A DNA stretch of 6,165 nucleotides, taken from assembly GCA_964426135.1 (NCBI GenBank), contig CAYRPN010000209.1, positions 1 to 6,165 on the forward strand, given 5' to 3'. Every line of letters starts with the position of its first letter. Position 1 is the stretch's first letter. Origin of the DNA: CAYRPN01 sp964426135. Lineage in GTDB: Bacteria; Planctomycetota; Phycisphaerae; Phycisphaerales; Phycisphaeraceae. Shown here in pieces: positions 1-6,148 of this stretch. Position numbers and translations under genes: made by a program. A model generated the notes under the pieces. It was not told where the DNA came from. It did no database searches and saw only the letters and a list, made by a program, of their open reading frames with translations.

Positions 1-27
1 TAACCCCTCCCTAAGAGGGAGGGGAAT
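1..27. repeat. Palindromic edge repeat, left copy
   Basis: Positions 4-12 (CCCCTCCCT) and 16-24 (AGGGAGGGG) form a perfect 9-bp stem around the 3-base loop AAG. Bases 11-27 recur exactly, inverted, at 6149-6165. There is no T-tract, so it does not look like a classic intrinsic terminator. It is more likely a dispersed intergenic palindrome at which the assembly stopped, which is an inference. Confidence 0.75.
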
Positions 28-143
28 TCGACCCGCATAAGGTGTCACGCACCCTTCGAGACCTGGGAATCGGGGGCGACGGGTCTGCTCACGCCCGGAA
101 TTGCGGTCGAGTGGGAGGGCGAAAGAACACCCTCGGCTCCGTC

Positions 144-187
144 CGATCAATGCCATTGGCATCACCCTTTTGAATCAACATTGATCG
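144..187. promoter_or_regulatory. Operator-like inverted repeat upstream of the phosphatase gene
   Basis: CGATCAATG at 144-152 is matched by its exact reverse complement CATTGATCG at 179-187. A second, overlapping palindrome, ATGCC-ATT-GGCAT, lies at 150-162. The right arm covers the possible -35 box at 181-186. A 9-bp inverted pair at this spacing is expected about once by chance in a window this size, so the case rests on position. Confidence 0.3.
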
Positions 188-209
188 TTATAACGTGCTT
201 TAAAATAAT
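181..209 (+). promoter_or_regulatory. Possible promoter of the phosphatase gene
   Basis: TTGATC at 181-186 and AATAAT at 204-209 are separated by 17 bases in the only AT-rich stretch before the gene. A start near 216 would give a leader of roughly 84 bases to the ATG at 300. A second -10-like TATAGA lies at 214-219. Both matches are moderate, and the sigma factor is unknown. Confidence 0.3.
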
Positions 210-299
210 CAGATATAGACTCTGCACGTGTTTCAACAGGGCTGGGTTGGCGACATTCGTTGTCAGGTCGGCTATCCTATCTGTTCTCGGTTCGTACCC

Positions 300-2303
300 A
301 TGCCCATGAGTTTCCATTCGCCCGGCAACCCGCCCGCACCCTCGGATTCCGCTGACCTGCCCAAGCCGGTCAGCGCCGGGGCCGACACGCCCCAGGCCGT
401 CGCGGAAGCGGTGGCGACGGTGGCGTCGCCGGCGGTGGTTGCCGCCGCCAGGTCCAAGATCGGTTCGCTGATTGCCGGCGCCGCCCAGATGTCGCCCGTG
501 GAAGTCCTCACCGGCAAGCCCAGGCCCGCCGGCGAAAACCAGCCCGCGCCAGCTCCCGCCCCGCCGGCCGAGGTGCCCGCGACCGCCCCGCCCCGGCCCG
601 ACCTGACCGATGTGCTGGACATCCCCACCCTCCAGCAGATTCAGGACAGCTTCACCGCCCTGACCCGCTTCAGCACCACCATCCGCGACGCCGACGGCAA
701 CCCGGTCACCCGGCCCAGCGACATGGCGTCGTTGGCGCGGAGCGACCGCGTGCTGGAGTTCCTCATTGCCGGCGACGTGGCGGCGGAGAACAAAGCCGGC
801 TTCGTCGCGCCGATCGTGGTGAACGACGAAGTGCTCGGCTCGATCACCATCGAAGCCCCCACCAATGAGCAGGGCAAGATCCCCATCGCCTCGCGCGGCA
901 ACTTCGAGAAGCTCACGCAAGCCCTGGGCCTGCCGGCCGAGCGGGCGGCGGAAGTGATCCAGATCGTGGAGCGCGAGGTCGCCCCCAGCCGGGCCGCGAG
1001 TCTGCAGTTCCTGTACCTCCTGGCCAACAGCATCGCCCGGCTGTGCTACAAGGACTTCGAGCTGGGCAAGCGCGTGGAGGAACTGAGCGCCCTCTACCGC
1101 ATGAGCACCGTGCTCGCCGGCCATCGCAATCTGCAGCACGTGCTGGACACTGCCGTGCAGACGGCGGCGGAGGTGATGAACGTCAAGGCGGTGAGCATCC
1201 GCCTGATCGACGACGCGGGCAAGTCGCTGATCCCCCGCGCCACGTGCGGGCTGACCGACAAGTACATCCACAAAGGCCCGATCAACCCGGAGCGCAGCGA
1301 GATTTTCAAGAAGGCGCTGGCGGGCGACGTGGTCGTCGTGGAGGACATCCCCAACGACCCGCGCGTGCTATATCCGCAGTACGCCAGGGACGAAGGCCTG
1401 GCGTCGATGCTCGTGGCGGGCATGCAGTTCCAGGGCAGGCCCATCGGCACGGTGCAGGTCTTCACCGGCGAGAAGCGCCGGTTCACCCGCTACGAGCGCG
1501 ACCTGCTCAAGGCGATGGCGCAGCTCCTGGCCGCCGCGATCCAGCACGCCAAGCTGGACGCCATGCGCCGCGCGGCCGAACAGATTCAGCACCAGGTGCG
1601 GCTCGCCGCCGACGTGCAGAAACGCATGCTGCCTCGCGGCGTGCCGAACGTTCCGCCCCTGGATATCGCCGCCCGGTACGTGCCCAGCGCCCAGCTCGGC
1701 GGGGATTTCTACGACTTCATCCCGCTCAACGGCAACCTGGGCGTGTGCGTCGGCGATGTCGTGGGCAAGGGCGTCGCCGCCAGCCTGCTGATGGCCAGCG
1801 TCCGCGCCAGTCTTCGCGCTTACACGCAGGATGTCTACGACCTGGATGAGATCATCTCGCGCGTGAACATCGCGCTGTCCCGCGACACGCGCGACAACGA
1901 GTTCGCCACGCTTTTCTACGGCGTGGTCGACCCCACGACCCGCCGAATGACCTACTGCAACGCCGGCCACGAACCCACGCTGCTCCTGCGCGACGGGCAG
2001 TTTCACGTGCTGGACACCGGCGGCATGATCGTGGGCATCGACCCGAACCAGAAGTACGAGAAGGGCGTGATCGACCTGAAAGCCGGCGACATGCTGCTGC
2101 TCTACAGCGACGGCCTGTGCGACGCGCAAAGCTTCGACGGCCGCCGCTTCGGCCGGCAACGAATCAAGGACGCCATGCTCGCCGCCCGCGAAACGACCAC
2201 GGCCCACGACGCACTCAGTCACGTCCTGTGGGAAATGCGCCGCTTCGCAGGCCTCAACGATCGCACGGATGACACCACGCTGGTGATGATTCGGGTGAAG
2301 TGA
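300..2303 (+). CDS. PocR-like / GAF / SpoIIE-type PP2C serine phosphatase (RsbU-like)
   Basis: This is a 667-residue cytoplasmic signalling phosphatase. After a disordered Ala/Pro-rich stretch (to about residue 100) comes a PocR-like sensory region (about 104-251, with the V-A-P-I-V-V-N-D-E-V-L-G core), then a GAF domain (about 261-418), a short helical linker and a SpoIIE/PP2C catalytic domain (about 431-667). The PP2C motifs are complete: GGDFYD 467-472, GDVVGKG 485-491, FATLFYG 535-541, NAGHEP 554-559, YSDG 602-605 and DRTDDTT 654-660. The metal-binding Asp residues (469, 486, 604, 657/658) are present, so it should be active. Family members dephosphorylate phosphoserine on anti-anti-sigma (STAS) proteins or response partners, and no such partner is in this window. 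Start choice: ATG 300 (or ATG 306) is preferred to GTG 228 because codon bias begins there. No Shine-Dalgarno is visible for any of the three. The PocR part lacks the cysteine cluster seen in many PocR domains. The gene converges on the toxin-antitoxin operon. Confidence 0.94.
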   Translation: MPMSFHSPGNPPAPSDSADLPKPVSAGADTPQAVAEAVATVASPAVVAAARSKIGSLIAGAAQMSPVEVLTGKPRPAGENQPAPAPAPPAEVPATAPPRPDLTDVLDIPTLQQIQDSFTALTRFSTTIRDADGNPVTRPSDMASLARSDRVLEFLIAGDVAAENKAGFVAPIVVNDEVLGSITIEAPTNEQGKIPIASRGNFEKLTQALGLPAERAAEVIQIVEREVAPSRAASLQFLYLLANSIARLCYKDFELGKRVEELSALYRMSTVLAGHRNLQHVLDTAVQTAAEVMNVKAVSIRLIDDAGKSLIPRATCGLTDKYIHKGPINPERSEIFKKALAGDVVVVEDIPNDPRVLYPQYARDEGLASMLVAGMQFQGRPIGTVQVFTGEKRRFTRYERDLLKAMAQLLAAAIQHAKLDAMRRAAEQIQHQVRLAADVQKRMLPRGVPNVPPLDIAARYVPSAQLGGDFYDFIPLNGNLGVCVGDVVGKGVAASLLMASVRASLRAYTQDVYDLDEIISRVNIALSRDTRDNEFATLFYGVVDPTTRRMTYCNAGHEPTLLLRDGQFHVLDTGGMIVGIDPNQKYEKGVIDLKAGDMLLLYSDGLCDAQSFDGRRFGRQRIKDAMLAARETTTAHDALSHVLWEMRRFAGLNDRTDDTTLVMIRVK

Positions 2304-2309
2304 GAAGAG

Positions 2310-2351
2310 AGATTGGGGATTTCGGATTGCAGATTGCGGATTGCGGATTGC
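2310..2351. repeat. Six imperfect GGATTGC-type heptamer repeats
   Basis: Beginning 6 bases after the phosphatase stop codon, six consecutive 7-base units can be read: AGATTGG, GGATTTC, GGATTGC, AGATTGC, GGATTGC, GGATTGC. All share GATT. They fill most of the gap between the convergent phosphatase and antitoxin genes. Short tandem heptamers of this sort are known as dispersed intergenic repeats (STRR) in cyanobacteria. I see no hairpin terminator for either converging gene in 2304-2381. Confidence 0.85.
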
Positions 2352-2381
2352 AACCAGTCTCGTTCTCTTTGGGTGATTCCG

Positions 2382-2681
2382 TTATGCCACTTTCTTGCGA
2401 GCACTGACGACGAGGGAAACCCGCAAGCCGGCGTGGCCGAGCATTTCCACCAGACCATCGATGCTGAATCGGTCGATTTTACCGCGCACAAGGTCGCTGA
2501 TTCTCGGTTGCGTCACGCGCAGCAACCGGGCCGCCTCCGCCTGGGTCAAATGGCGGGCGTGGATGAGTTTGGTCAGCCGGATCATCAGGCTGGAGCGGAG
2601 GCGCAGATGCTCAGCCTCCGGGGCGTCAAAGCCGAGGTCGCGAAATACATTGCCGGAGGATCGGATGACGGTCGCGCTCAT
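2382..2681 (-). CDS. XRE-family antitoxin (HigA-type, HTH_37-like)
   Basis: This 99-residue DNA-binding antitoxin is the partner of the toxin encoded just upstream. A helix-turn-helix is clear: L-T-Q-A-E-A-A-R-L-L at 45-54 is the first helix and T-Q-P-R-I-S-D-L-V-R-G at 57-67 the recognition helix. It is followed by F-S-I-D-G-L-V-E-M-L (72-81) and a basic tail. The N-terminal part (N-V-F-R-D-L-G-F, then E-A-E-H-L-R) is typical of the small XRE proteins (COG5606-like) paired with Gp49-like toxins. The start ATG follows the toxin TGA with no gap (TGAATG). An AAGGA lies 7 bases before it, inside the toxin gene, so the two are probably translationally coupled. By family knowledge it neutralises the toxin and represses the shared promoter. 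The reading is complete, with no frameshift. Confidence 0.93.
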   Translation of the reverse strand: MSATVIRSSGNVFRDLGFDAPEAEHLRLRSSLMIRLTKLIHARHLTQAEAARLLRVTQPRISDLVRGKIDRFSIDGLVEMLGHAGLRVSLVVSARKKVA

Positions 2682-3026
2682 TCAGAGTTCCTTGCCGGTT
2701 TGCCGCAGGCGCCGAACCTCGGCCAACCGCTTGACCGCCGTGGCCAGTTCCGCAACCGGTGTTTTGCGAGACTTTTTCTCAAAGGCGTGCAACACGTACA
2801 CCGCCTCCTCGAATTTAGCGACGTAAATAACCCGGTGTTCCACGGTCGTGTGAATCCGAATCTCATTCACGCCGGAACCGACGGAGGGCATCGGCTTCCA
2901 ATCGCTGGGCATCAGGCCGCTTTGGACGCGCCGCAGCTGGTACCCGCCCATCCGGCGCGCCTCGGCCGGGAACGCCCGCATGTCGGCCAGCGACGACCCT
3001 GCCCAGAGGAGGGGTTTGTCGGCCAT
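2682..3026 (-). CDS. RelE/HigB-family toxin (phage Gp49-like)
   Basis: This 114-residue toxin is the first gene of a two-gene operon. The whole chain follows the Gp49-like (COG4679) pattern: K-P-L-x-W-x-G-S-S-L-x-D-M-R-A-F-P (5-20), G-Y-Q-L-R-R-V-Q-S-G (28-37), S-D-W-K-P-M-P-S-V-G-S-G-V-N-E-I-R (41-57), H-R-V-I-Y-V-A-K-F (64-72) and Y-V-L-H-A-F-E-K-K-S-R-K-T-P (77-90). RelE/HigB relatives are mRNA interferases that cleave mRNA, usually at the ribosome. The conserved basic and aromatic residues (R57, R65, Y68, K84, K85) are kept, so it is likely active. The ATG at 3026 is preferred because it fits the family length and sits right after the promoter. The same frame stays open to 3746, but that extension runs through the heptamer array and antisense to the downstream gene. 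The toxin-before-antitoxin order is as in higBA. Confidence 0.93.
   Translation of the reverse strand: MADKPLLWAGSSLADMRAFPAEARRMGGYQLRRVQSGLMPSDWKPMPSVGSGVNEIRIHTTVEHRVIYVAKFEEAVYVLHAFEKKSRKTPVAELATAVKRLAEVRRLRQTGKEL
2689..2693 (-). promoter_or_regulatory. Ribosome binding site of the antitoxin
   Basis: On the minus strand AAGGA stands 7 bases before the antitoxin ATG, within the last codons of the toxin gene. It fixes the antitoxin start. It also gives the antitoxin its own ribosome entry, while the toxin has no visible Shine-Dalgarno, which would favour antitoxin synthesis. Confidence 0.65.
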
Positions 3027-3032
3027 CAGGCC

Positions 3033-3060
3033 ATTATACAAGCATGTGTATAAAGGGCAA
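3033..3060 (-). promoter_or_regulatory. Toxin-antitoxin promoter, predicted leaderless
   Basis: On the minus strand a perfect -10 box TATAAT (3038 to 3033) follows a -35-like TTGCCC (3060 to 3055, 4 of 6 consensus bases) with a 16-base spacer. Only six bases, GGCCTG, lie between the -10 box and the toxin ATG, so transcription should begin at or within a base or two of the ATG. No Shine-Dalgarno exists, which agrees with a leaderless message. Confidence 0.65.
3034..3053. promoter_or_regulatory. Palindromic operator overlapping the toxin-antitoxin -10 box
   Basis: TTATACA (3034-3040) and TGTATAA (3047-3053) are exact 7-base inverted arms around a 6-base centre. One arm covers five of the six -10 bases. 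The half-site spacing of about one helical turn suits a dimeric HTH repressor, and the downstream XRE antitoxin is the obvious candidate. Autorepression is inferred from how other type II systems behave. Confidence 0.6.
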
Positions 3061-3079
3061 GCAGGCTGTCTGTGCAACG

Positions 3080-3107
3080 TCCGGGGGTCTGCCAATATTT
3101 CCGGGGG
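3080..3107. repeat. Two direct TCCGGGGG octamers spaced 20 bp apart
   Basis: TCCGGGGG occurs at 3080-3087 and again at 3100-3107, with an AT-rich CCAATATTT between them. The distance is close to two helical turns, so the copies face the same side of the DNA. GGGGGC (3103-3108) can also pair with GCCCCC (3118-3123). This lies between the two divergent genes and could be a protein site or simple low-complexity sequence. Confidence 0.4.
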
Positions 3108-3119
3108 CGGCATTCCGGC

Positions 3120-3211
<92 letters not shown>

Positions 3212-3277
3212 CCCTTCCCCGATGTATCATCCCCCCTTCCGTGGCATGTTGTTGTGTCGCGGCTCTTTCCAATCTGA

Positions 3278-3283
3278 AGGGAG
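3278..3283 (+). promoter_or_regulatory. Ribosome binding site setting the 3291 start
   Basis: AGGGAG lies 7 bases before the ATG at 3291, an ideal distance. The same frame is open from 3072 with ATGs at 3222 and 3246, but none of those has such a site. Confidence 0.7.
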
Positions 3284-3290
3284 ATCGCCC

Positions 3291-6089
3291 ATGTCCGACT
3301 CCACGCCCGACGTTGCCGCCGCAGTCGAAACCCTGACCGCATTTCTCGAGGCAGGTCTGGCGGCCCAGTTCGACACCATGCGGTCGATGGTGACGCAGCG
3401 CTCGCTGGAACATTTCAAGCCCGACGCAAGCCAGACGATGACCCGCTATGAGATTCAGAGCAGCGCCGCCGAGGGCGACAAGGTCGTCGCGCCGACGAAG
3501 ATGCTCATGCAGGCGGGTGGGCAGGAGCAGGAAATGCTCATGCCCTTCGTCATCATGCAGGAAGACGGGCAGTGGAAAATCGACATGGCCGAGACGATCG
3601 AACGCCTGATGGGCGGCTCGATGGATCAGGTGATGGACGCGATGAAGGGCGCGATGGAAGGCATCGGCAACGCCATGGCGGAAGGCATGAAACAGGCGTT
3701 CGACGGCATCGGCGACGCGATGGGCCAGGCGATGGGCGGTGAGCAATCGGGTGCATCCGATGCGGCACAGTTCACCAGCGAAGAGCAGCCGCAGAACGTC
3801 ACCGACAACGAATCACCGCAGTGGGTGGCGGCTTACGAGCAGTTCAACAATGAGGACCTGCCGCGCGAATTGGGCGCGATCGGCGAAGCGCTGGGATTCA
3901 CGCCGACGATCGATGTGGGCTGGGGAACTTTCTGCGGCGACGTGGACGCGGTGGCGAATCTCGCCCGCAAGGGCCTGGACCCGGTGCGGGCGGCGCTGTG
4001 CCTGATGGTCGGCGAAGAAGGCGTGGCCGATGCGCTGCGCGAAAAGCTCTCGACGATCTTCTTCCGCAGCGTGCCCGATCCCTCGTTCAAGACCTGCAGT
4101 TTCGACAACGGCATTCTGGAAGTGGCGATCTGCCTGACGCAACCCGAGGGCGCGTTTTCCTTCGACGAGATTCAGCCCGTGATCCGCCAGGGCCTGGACC
4201 TTCAGCGCGGCAAGGCAACGCGGCGCCTGATGGAGGTCGCGGCGCCGGCGCTGAAAGAGGCGATCGAGCGCGCCAGCGGCCTGAGCGTGGACGTGCAGAT
4301 CGACGTCGGCTCCTTCGCCGGCCAGGACACGCCCGACGACGCGATTCAGGTGATGCACAAGCTGGAGCACGAGGTGTTCCGCAACTTCGCCGCGATCATC
4401 GCCAACGCCGGCCAGCAGTTGATCCTGCCCGGCCGGCTGCGGGCGGTGCGTTTCGTGCATGTGTCTTACTACGCGCAGCGCGTGATCCACCTCGAAGGCG
4501 CCGACCTGGTGTATCGCCTGAATCTCACCGACGACGCGGGCCGGTACAGCGACAGCGAACTGGCGGAGATCATCCCCGGCGTGCTGGCGGGCCTGCCCGA
4601 CTCGATCGAAAACGCCGAGCCGGCGATGGAGTACGACAGCGACGTGAAGCGGGTGCGGTTTTACCGGGATCAGATCGGCATCCGGCTGGCGGAGCGGACG
4701 CGGGCACTGGCGGAGAAAGAGTTCGCCTTCGAGATCGACTGGCTCGACGTGGCGTGCGACTCCTACGCCGCCGAGGGCCTGCCGCTCTGGGGCCTGCACC
4801 GCGTCTGCGGCGCGATCGGCCTGTGGTGCGCCGACGCCGACCGAAAGGCGCTGCTCCAGAACGAACTGAACGCCATCTACATCAAGACCGTCTCCGACGC
4901 CAGCAACAAACGCATCGTCCTGGAAGACGGACGGCTGGTGATGCACATCTCTTTCAGCGACGGCGAGCGCGGCTGCTACTACGAGTGCGACATCGTCCGC
5001 GCCCTGCGGCAGGCGCTGGCGCCCGAACTGAAGCAGGCGCGCCAGGAACTGATCGAACACGCCGCCGCGTGGGAGAAGCAACTGGAAGAGGACCTGGACG
5101 TGCCCATCCGTTTCGACATCGATTTCGCGGGCTTTTTCTCGCATCCGGACATGTCCGCCAACCTGTTCGGCGTACACATCCTGCGCGAGCACGGCATCGA
5201 CGCGCTCTACTACGCCGTCAACGCCCTGTGCAAAGGCGAATACGACAAGCACCGCGAGCAGCGGGCCGTTGATCCGGCGATCTTCACCGACCAGATGCAG
5301 CGGCGCATCCGCACGCTGCGGCTGGTCGCGGTGGCGGATCCATCGAACAAATGCGTCGTCGCCGGCTACGACGGATCGATCGAGTATCGCCTCTACGTGC
5401 ATCAGGGCTACGACGGATATCTGACGATTCCGGAGCTGAAGCGTGAAATCCCCGGCCACGTCGATCAGCTCTCCGACCAGTTCGAAGCGCCCGCGCCTCC
5501 CGTCGATGAGGAACAGGCGGAACTCGAACGACTTCAGCGCGAGGAACTGGAACGCGATCGGACTTCGCGCGGTTCGTCGCGCGGCATCGGCGAGGACGGC
5601 GGCGGCGAGCCGGAGCTGACTGACGAAGAGCGCGCCGCACGGGAAATCGCCGCCGCCCAGGCGGAAGCCATGCAGCACATGCGCGCCAGCTTCGCCCAGG
5701 TCATCCCCGCCTGGGAGGACGCCATGGGCATGCAGTTGGGCCACGCGGTGCAGATGGAGATCGACTGGGATTCCCTGGGCGGCGATCCCAATCTCGCCGG
5801 CGTGTTCATCCAGAACGGCCTGAGCCCGCTGCTCGAAGCGTTCTCCGCCGTCGCAAGCGATCCGAAATATCACGACCGCATGGCGGAGGTCGTCGAGCGC
5901 GTTGTCATCAACCGCGCCGCCGACGGCTCGCGCGGCGGACTGATGCTCGGCGACGGCGCGCTCACCGCCGCGTTCCCCTGCGACCCGGGCACGCCGTCGA
6001 TCGGCAAAATGGCGCTGACGCAGATGCTCAAGAAGCTGGTGGACAGCGCGGCCGAAGGCGGCGGGGAAATGAAGATCAACCGGACTTGA
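3291..6089 (+). CDS. Large protein of unknown function: NTF2-like domain, Met-rich helix, five divergent repeat modules
   Basis: This is a 932-residue, acidic, probably cytoplasmic protein with no signal peptide or membrane segment. I do not recognise the family. Residues 7-108 resemble an NTF2-like (DUF4878-type) domain: an early helix A-F-L-E-A-G-L, R-Y-E-I at 52-55, and E-D-G-Q-W-K-I-D-M at 91-99. Residues 111-150 form a Met/Gly-rich amphipathic helix. Five copies of one module follow, by my manual alignment, at about 190-303, 307-437, 455-578, 579-728 and 790-916. Each has an I-D-(V/W/F) strand (207, 337, 482, 610, 824), helices often holding a G-(L/I) turn, and a turn such as V-P-D-P-S-F-K (261), V-S-D-A-S-N-K (534) or V-A-D-P-S-N-K (681). 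A D/E-G-x-L strand and a closing helix complete it. Copy 2 is the most worn. A charged, probably disordered linker (735-788) precedes copy 5. No catalytic motif is evident. The ATG at 3291 is chosen for its Shine-Dalgarno. Upstream is the divergent toxin-antitoxin operon, and nothing shows a functional link. Confidence 0.9.
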   Translation: MSDSTPDVAAAVETLTAFLEAGLAAQFDTMRSMVTQRSLEHFKPDASQTMTRYEIQSSAAEGDKVVAPTKMLMQAGGQEQEMLMPFVIMQEDGQWKIDMAETIERLMGGSMDQVMDAMKGAMEGIGNAMAEGMKQAFDGIGDAMGQAMGGEQSGASDAAQFTSEEQPQNVTDNESPQWVAAYEQFNNEDLPRELGAIGEALGFTPTIDVGWGTFCGDVDAVANLARKGLDPVRAALCLMVGEEGVADALREKLSTIFFRSVPDPSFKTCSFDNGILEVAICLTQPEGAFSFDEIQPVIRQGLDLQRGKATRRLMEVAAPALKEAIERASGLSVDVQIDVGSFAGQDTPDDAIQVMHKLEHEVFRNFAAIIANAGQQLILPGRLRAVRFVHVSYYAQRVIHLEGADLVYRLNLTDDAGRYSDSELAEIIPGVLAGLPDSIENAEPAMEYDSDVKRVRFYRDQIGIRLAERTRALAEKEFAFEIDWLDVACDSYAAEGLPLWGLHRVCGAIGLWCADADRKALLQNELNAIYIKTVSDASNKRIVLEDGRLVMHISFSDGERGCYYECDIVRALRQALAPELKQARQELIEHAAAWEKQLEEDLDVPIRFDIDFAGFFSHPDMSANLFGVHILREHGIDALYYAVNALCKGEYDKHREQRAVDPAIFTDQMQRRIRTLRLVAVADPSNKCVVAGYDGSIEYRLYVHQGYDGYLTIPELKREIPGHVDQLSDQFEAPAPPVDEEQAELERLQREELERDRTSRGSSRGIGEDGGGEPELTDEERAAREIAAAQAEAMQHMRASFAQVIPAWEDAMGMQLGHAVQMEIDWDSLGGDPNLAGVFIQNGLSPLLEAFSAVASDPKYHDRMAEVVERVVINRAADGSRGGLMLGDGALTAAFPCDPGTPSIGKMALTQMLKKLVDSAAEGGGEMKINRT

Positions 6090-6148
6090 GCACCGGTCTT
6101 GCCTCCAAGAATCGTGACCGAAATAACTTCCCGACTTGGCTGTTTCCG

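Larger units (their letters stand above)
28..299. other. Non-coding leader upstream of the phosphatase gene
   Basis: I see no gene here. Bases 28-140 are GC-rich and hold one weak stem, AAGGTG at 39-44 against CACCCTT at 50-56 with one bulged C. From about 160 to 225 the sequence turns AT-rich, which is where a promoter would be expected. An open frame in phase with the downstream gene begins at a GTG at 228. Codons 228-299 have clearly lower third-position GC (about 54%) than the gene proper, so I treat them as leader. Confidence 0.5.

Noticed and set aside
228..299. GTG start at 228 for the phosphatase, possibly leaderless from TATAGA at 214-219
   Set aside because: Codon third positions in 228-299 are much less GC-biased than downstream and the peptide has no domain. 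It is still possible, so the true start is uncertain by up to 26 residues.
162..1271. 369-residue open frame on the minus strand
   Set aside because: It is antisense to the phosphatase gene, rich in His/Arg/Gly in a way typical of GC-rich shadow frames, and has no recognisable domain. The opposite strand encodes clear PocR-like and GAF domains.
1368..2222. 284-residue minus-strand frame over the phosphatase catalytic domain
   Set aside because: It is a shadow of the region that encodes the intact PP2C motifs.
2313..3053. 246-residue plus-strand frame across the toxin-antitoxin operon
   Set aside because: It is antisense to two clearly recognised small genes, with no start signal or domain of its own.
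3813..5873. 686-residue open frame on the minus strand
   Set aside because: It is long, but antisense to the 932-residue gene. Its composition (His, Val, Arg, Gln) is what high third-position GC produces, and it has no motif or start signal.
6094..6120. Intrinsic terminator after the large gene
   Set aside because: A CGGTCTTG/CAAG...ACCG pairing is possible but needs a 7-base bulge and has no T-tract, so it is too weak to annotate.
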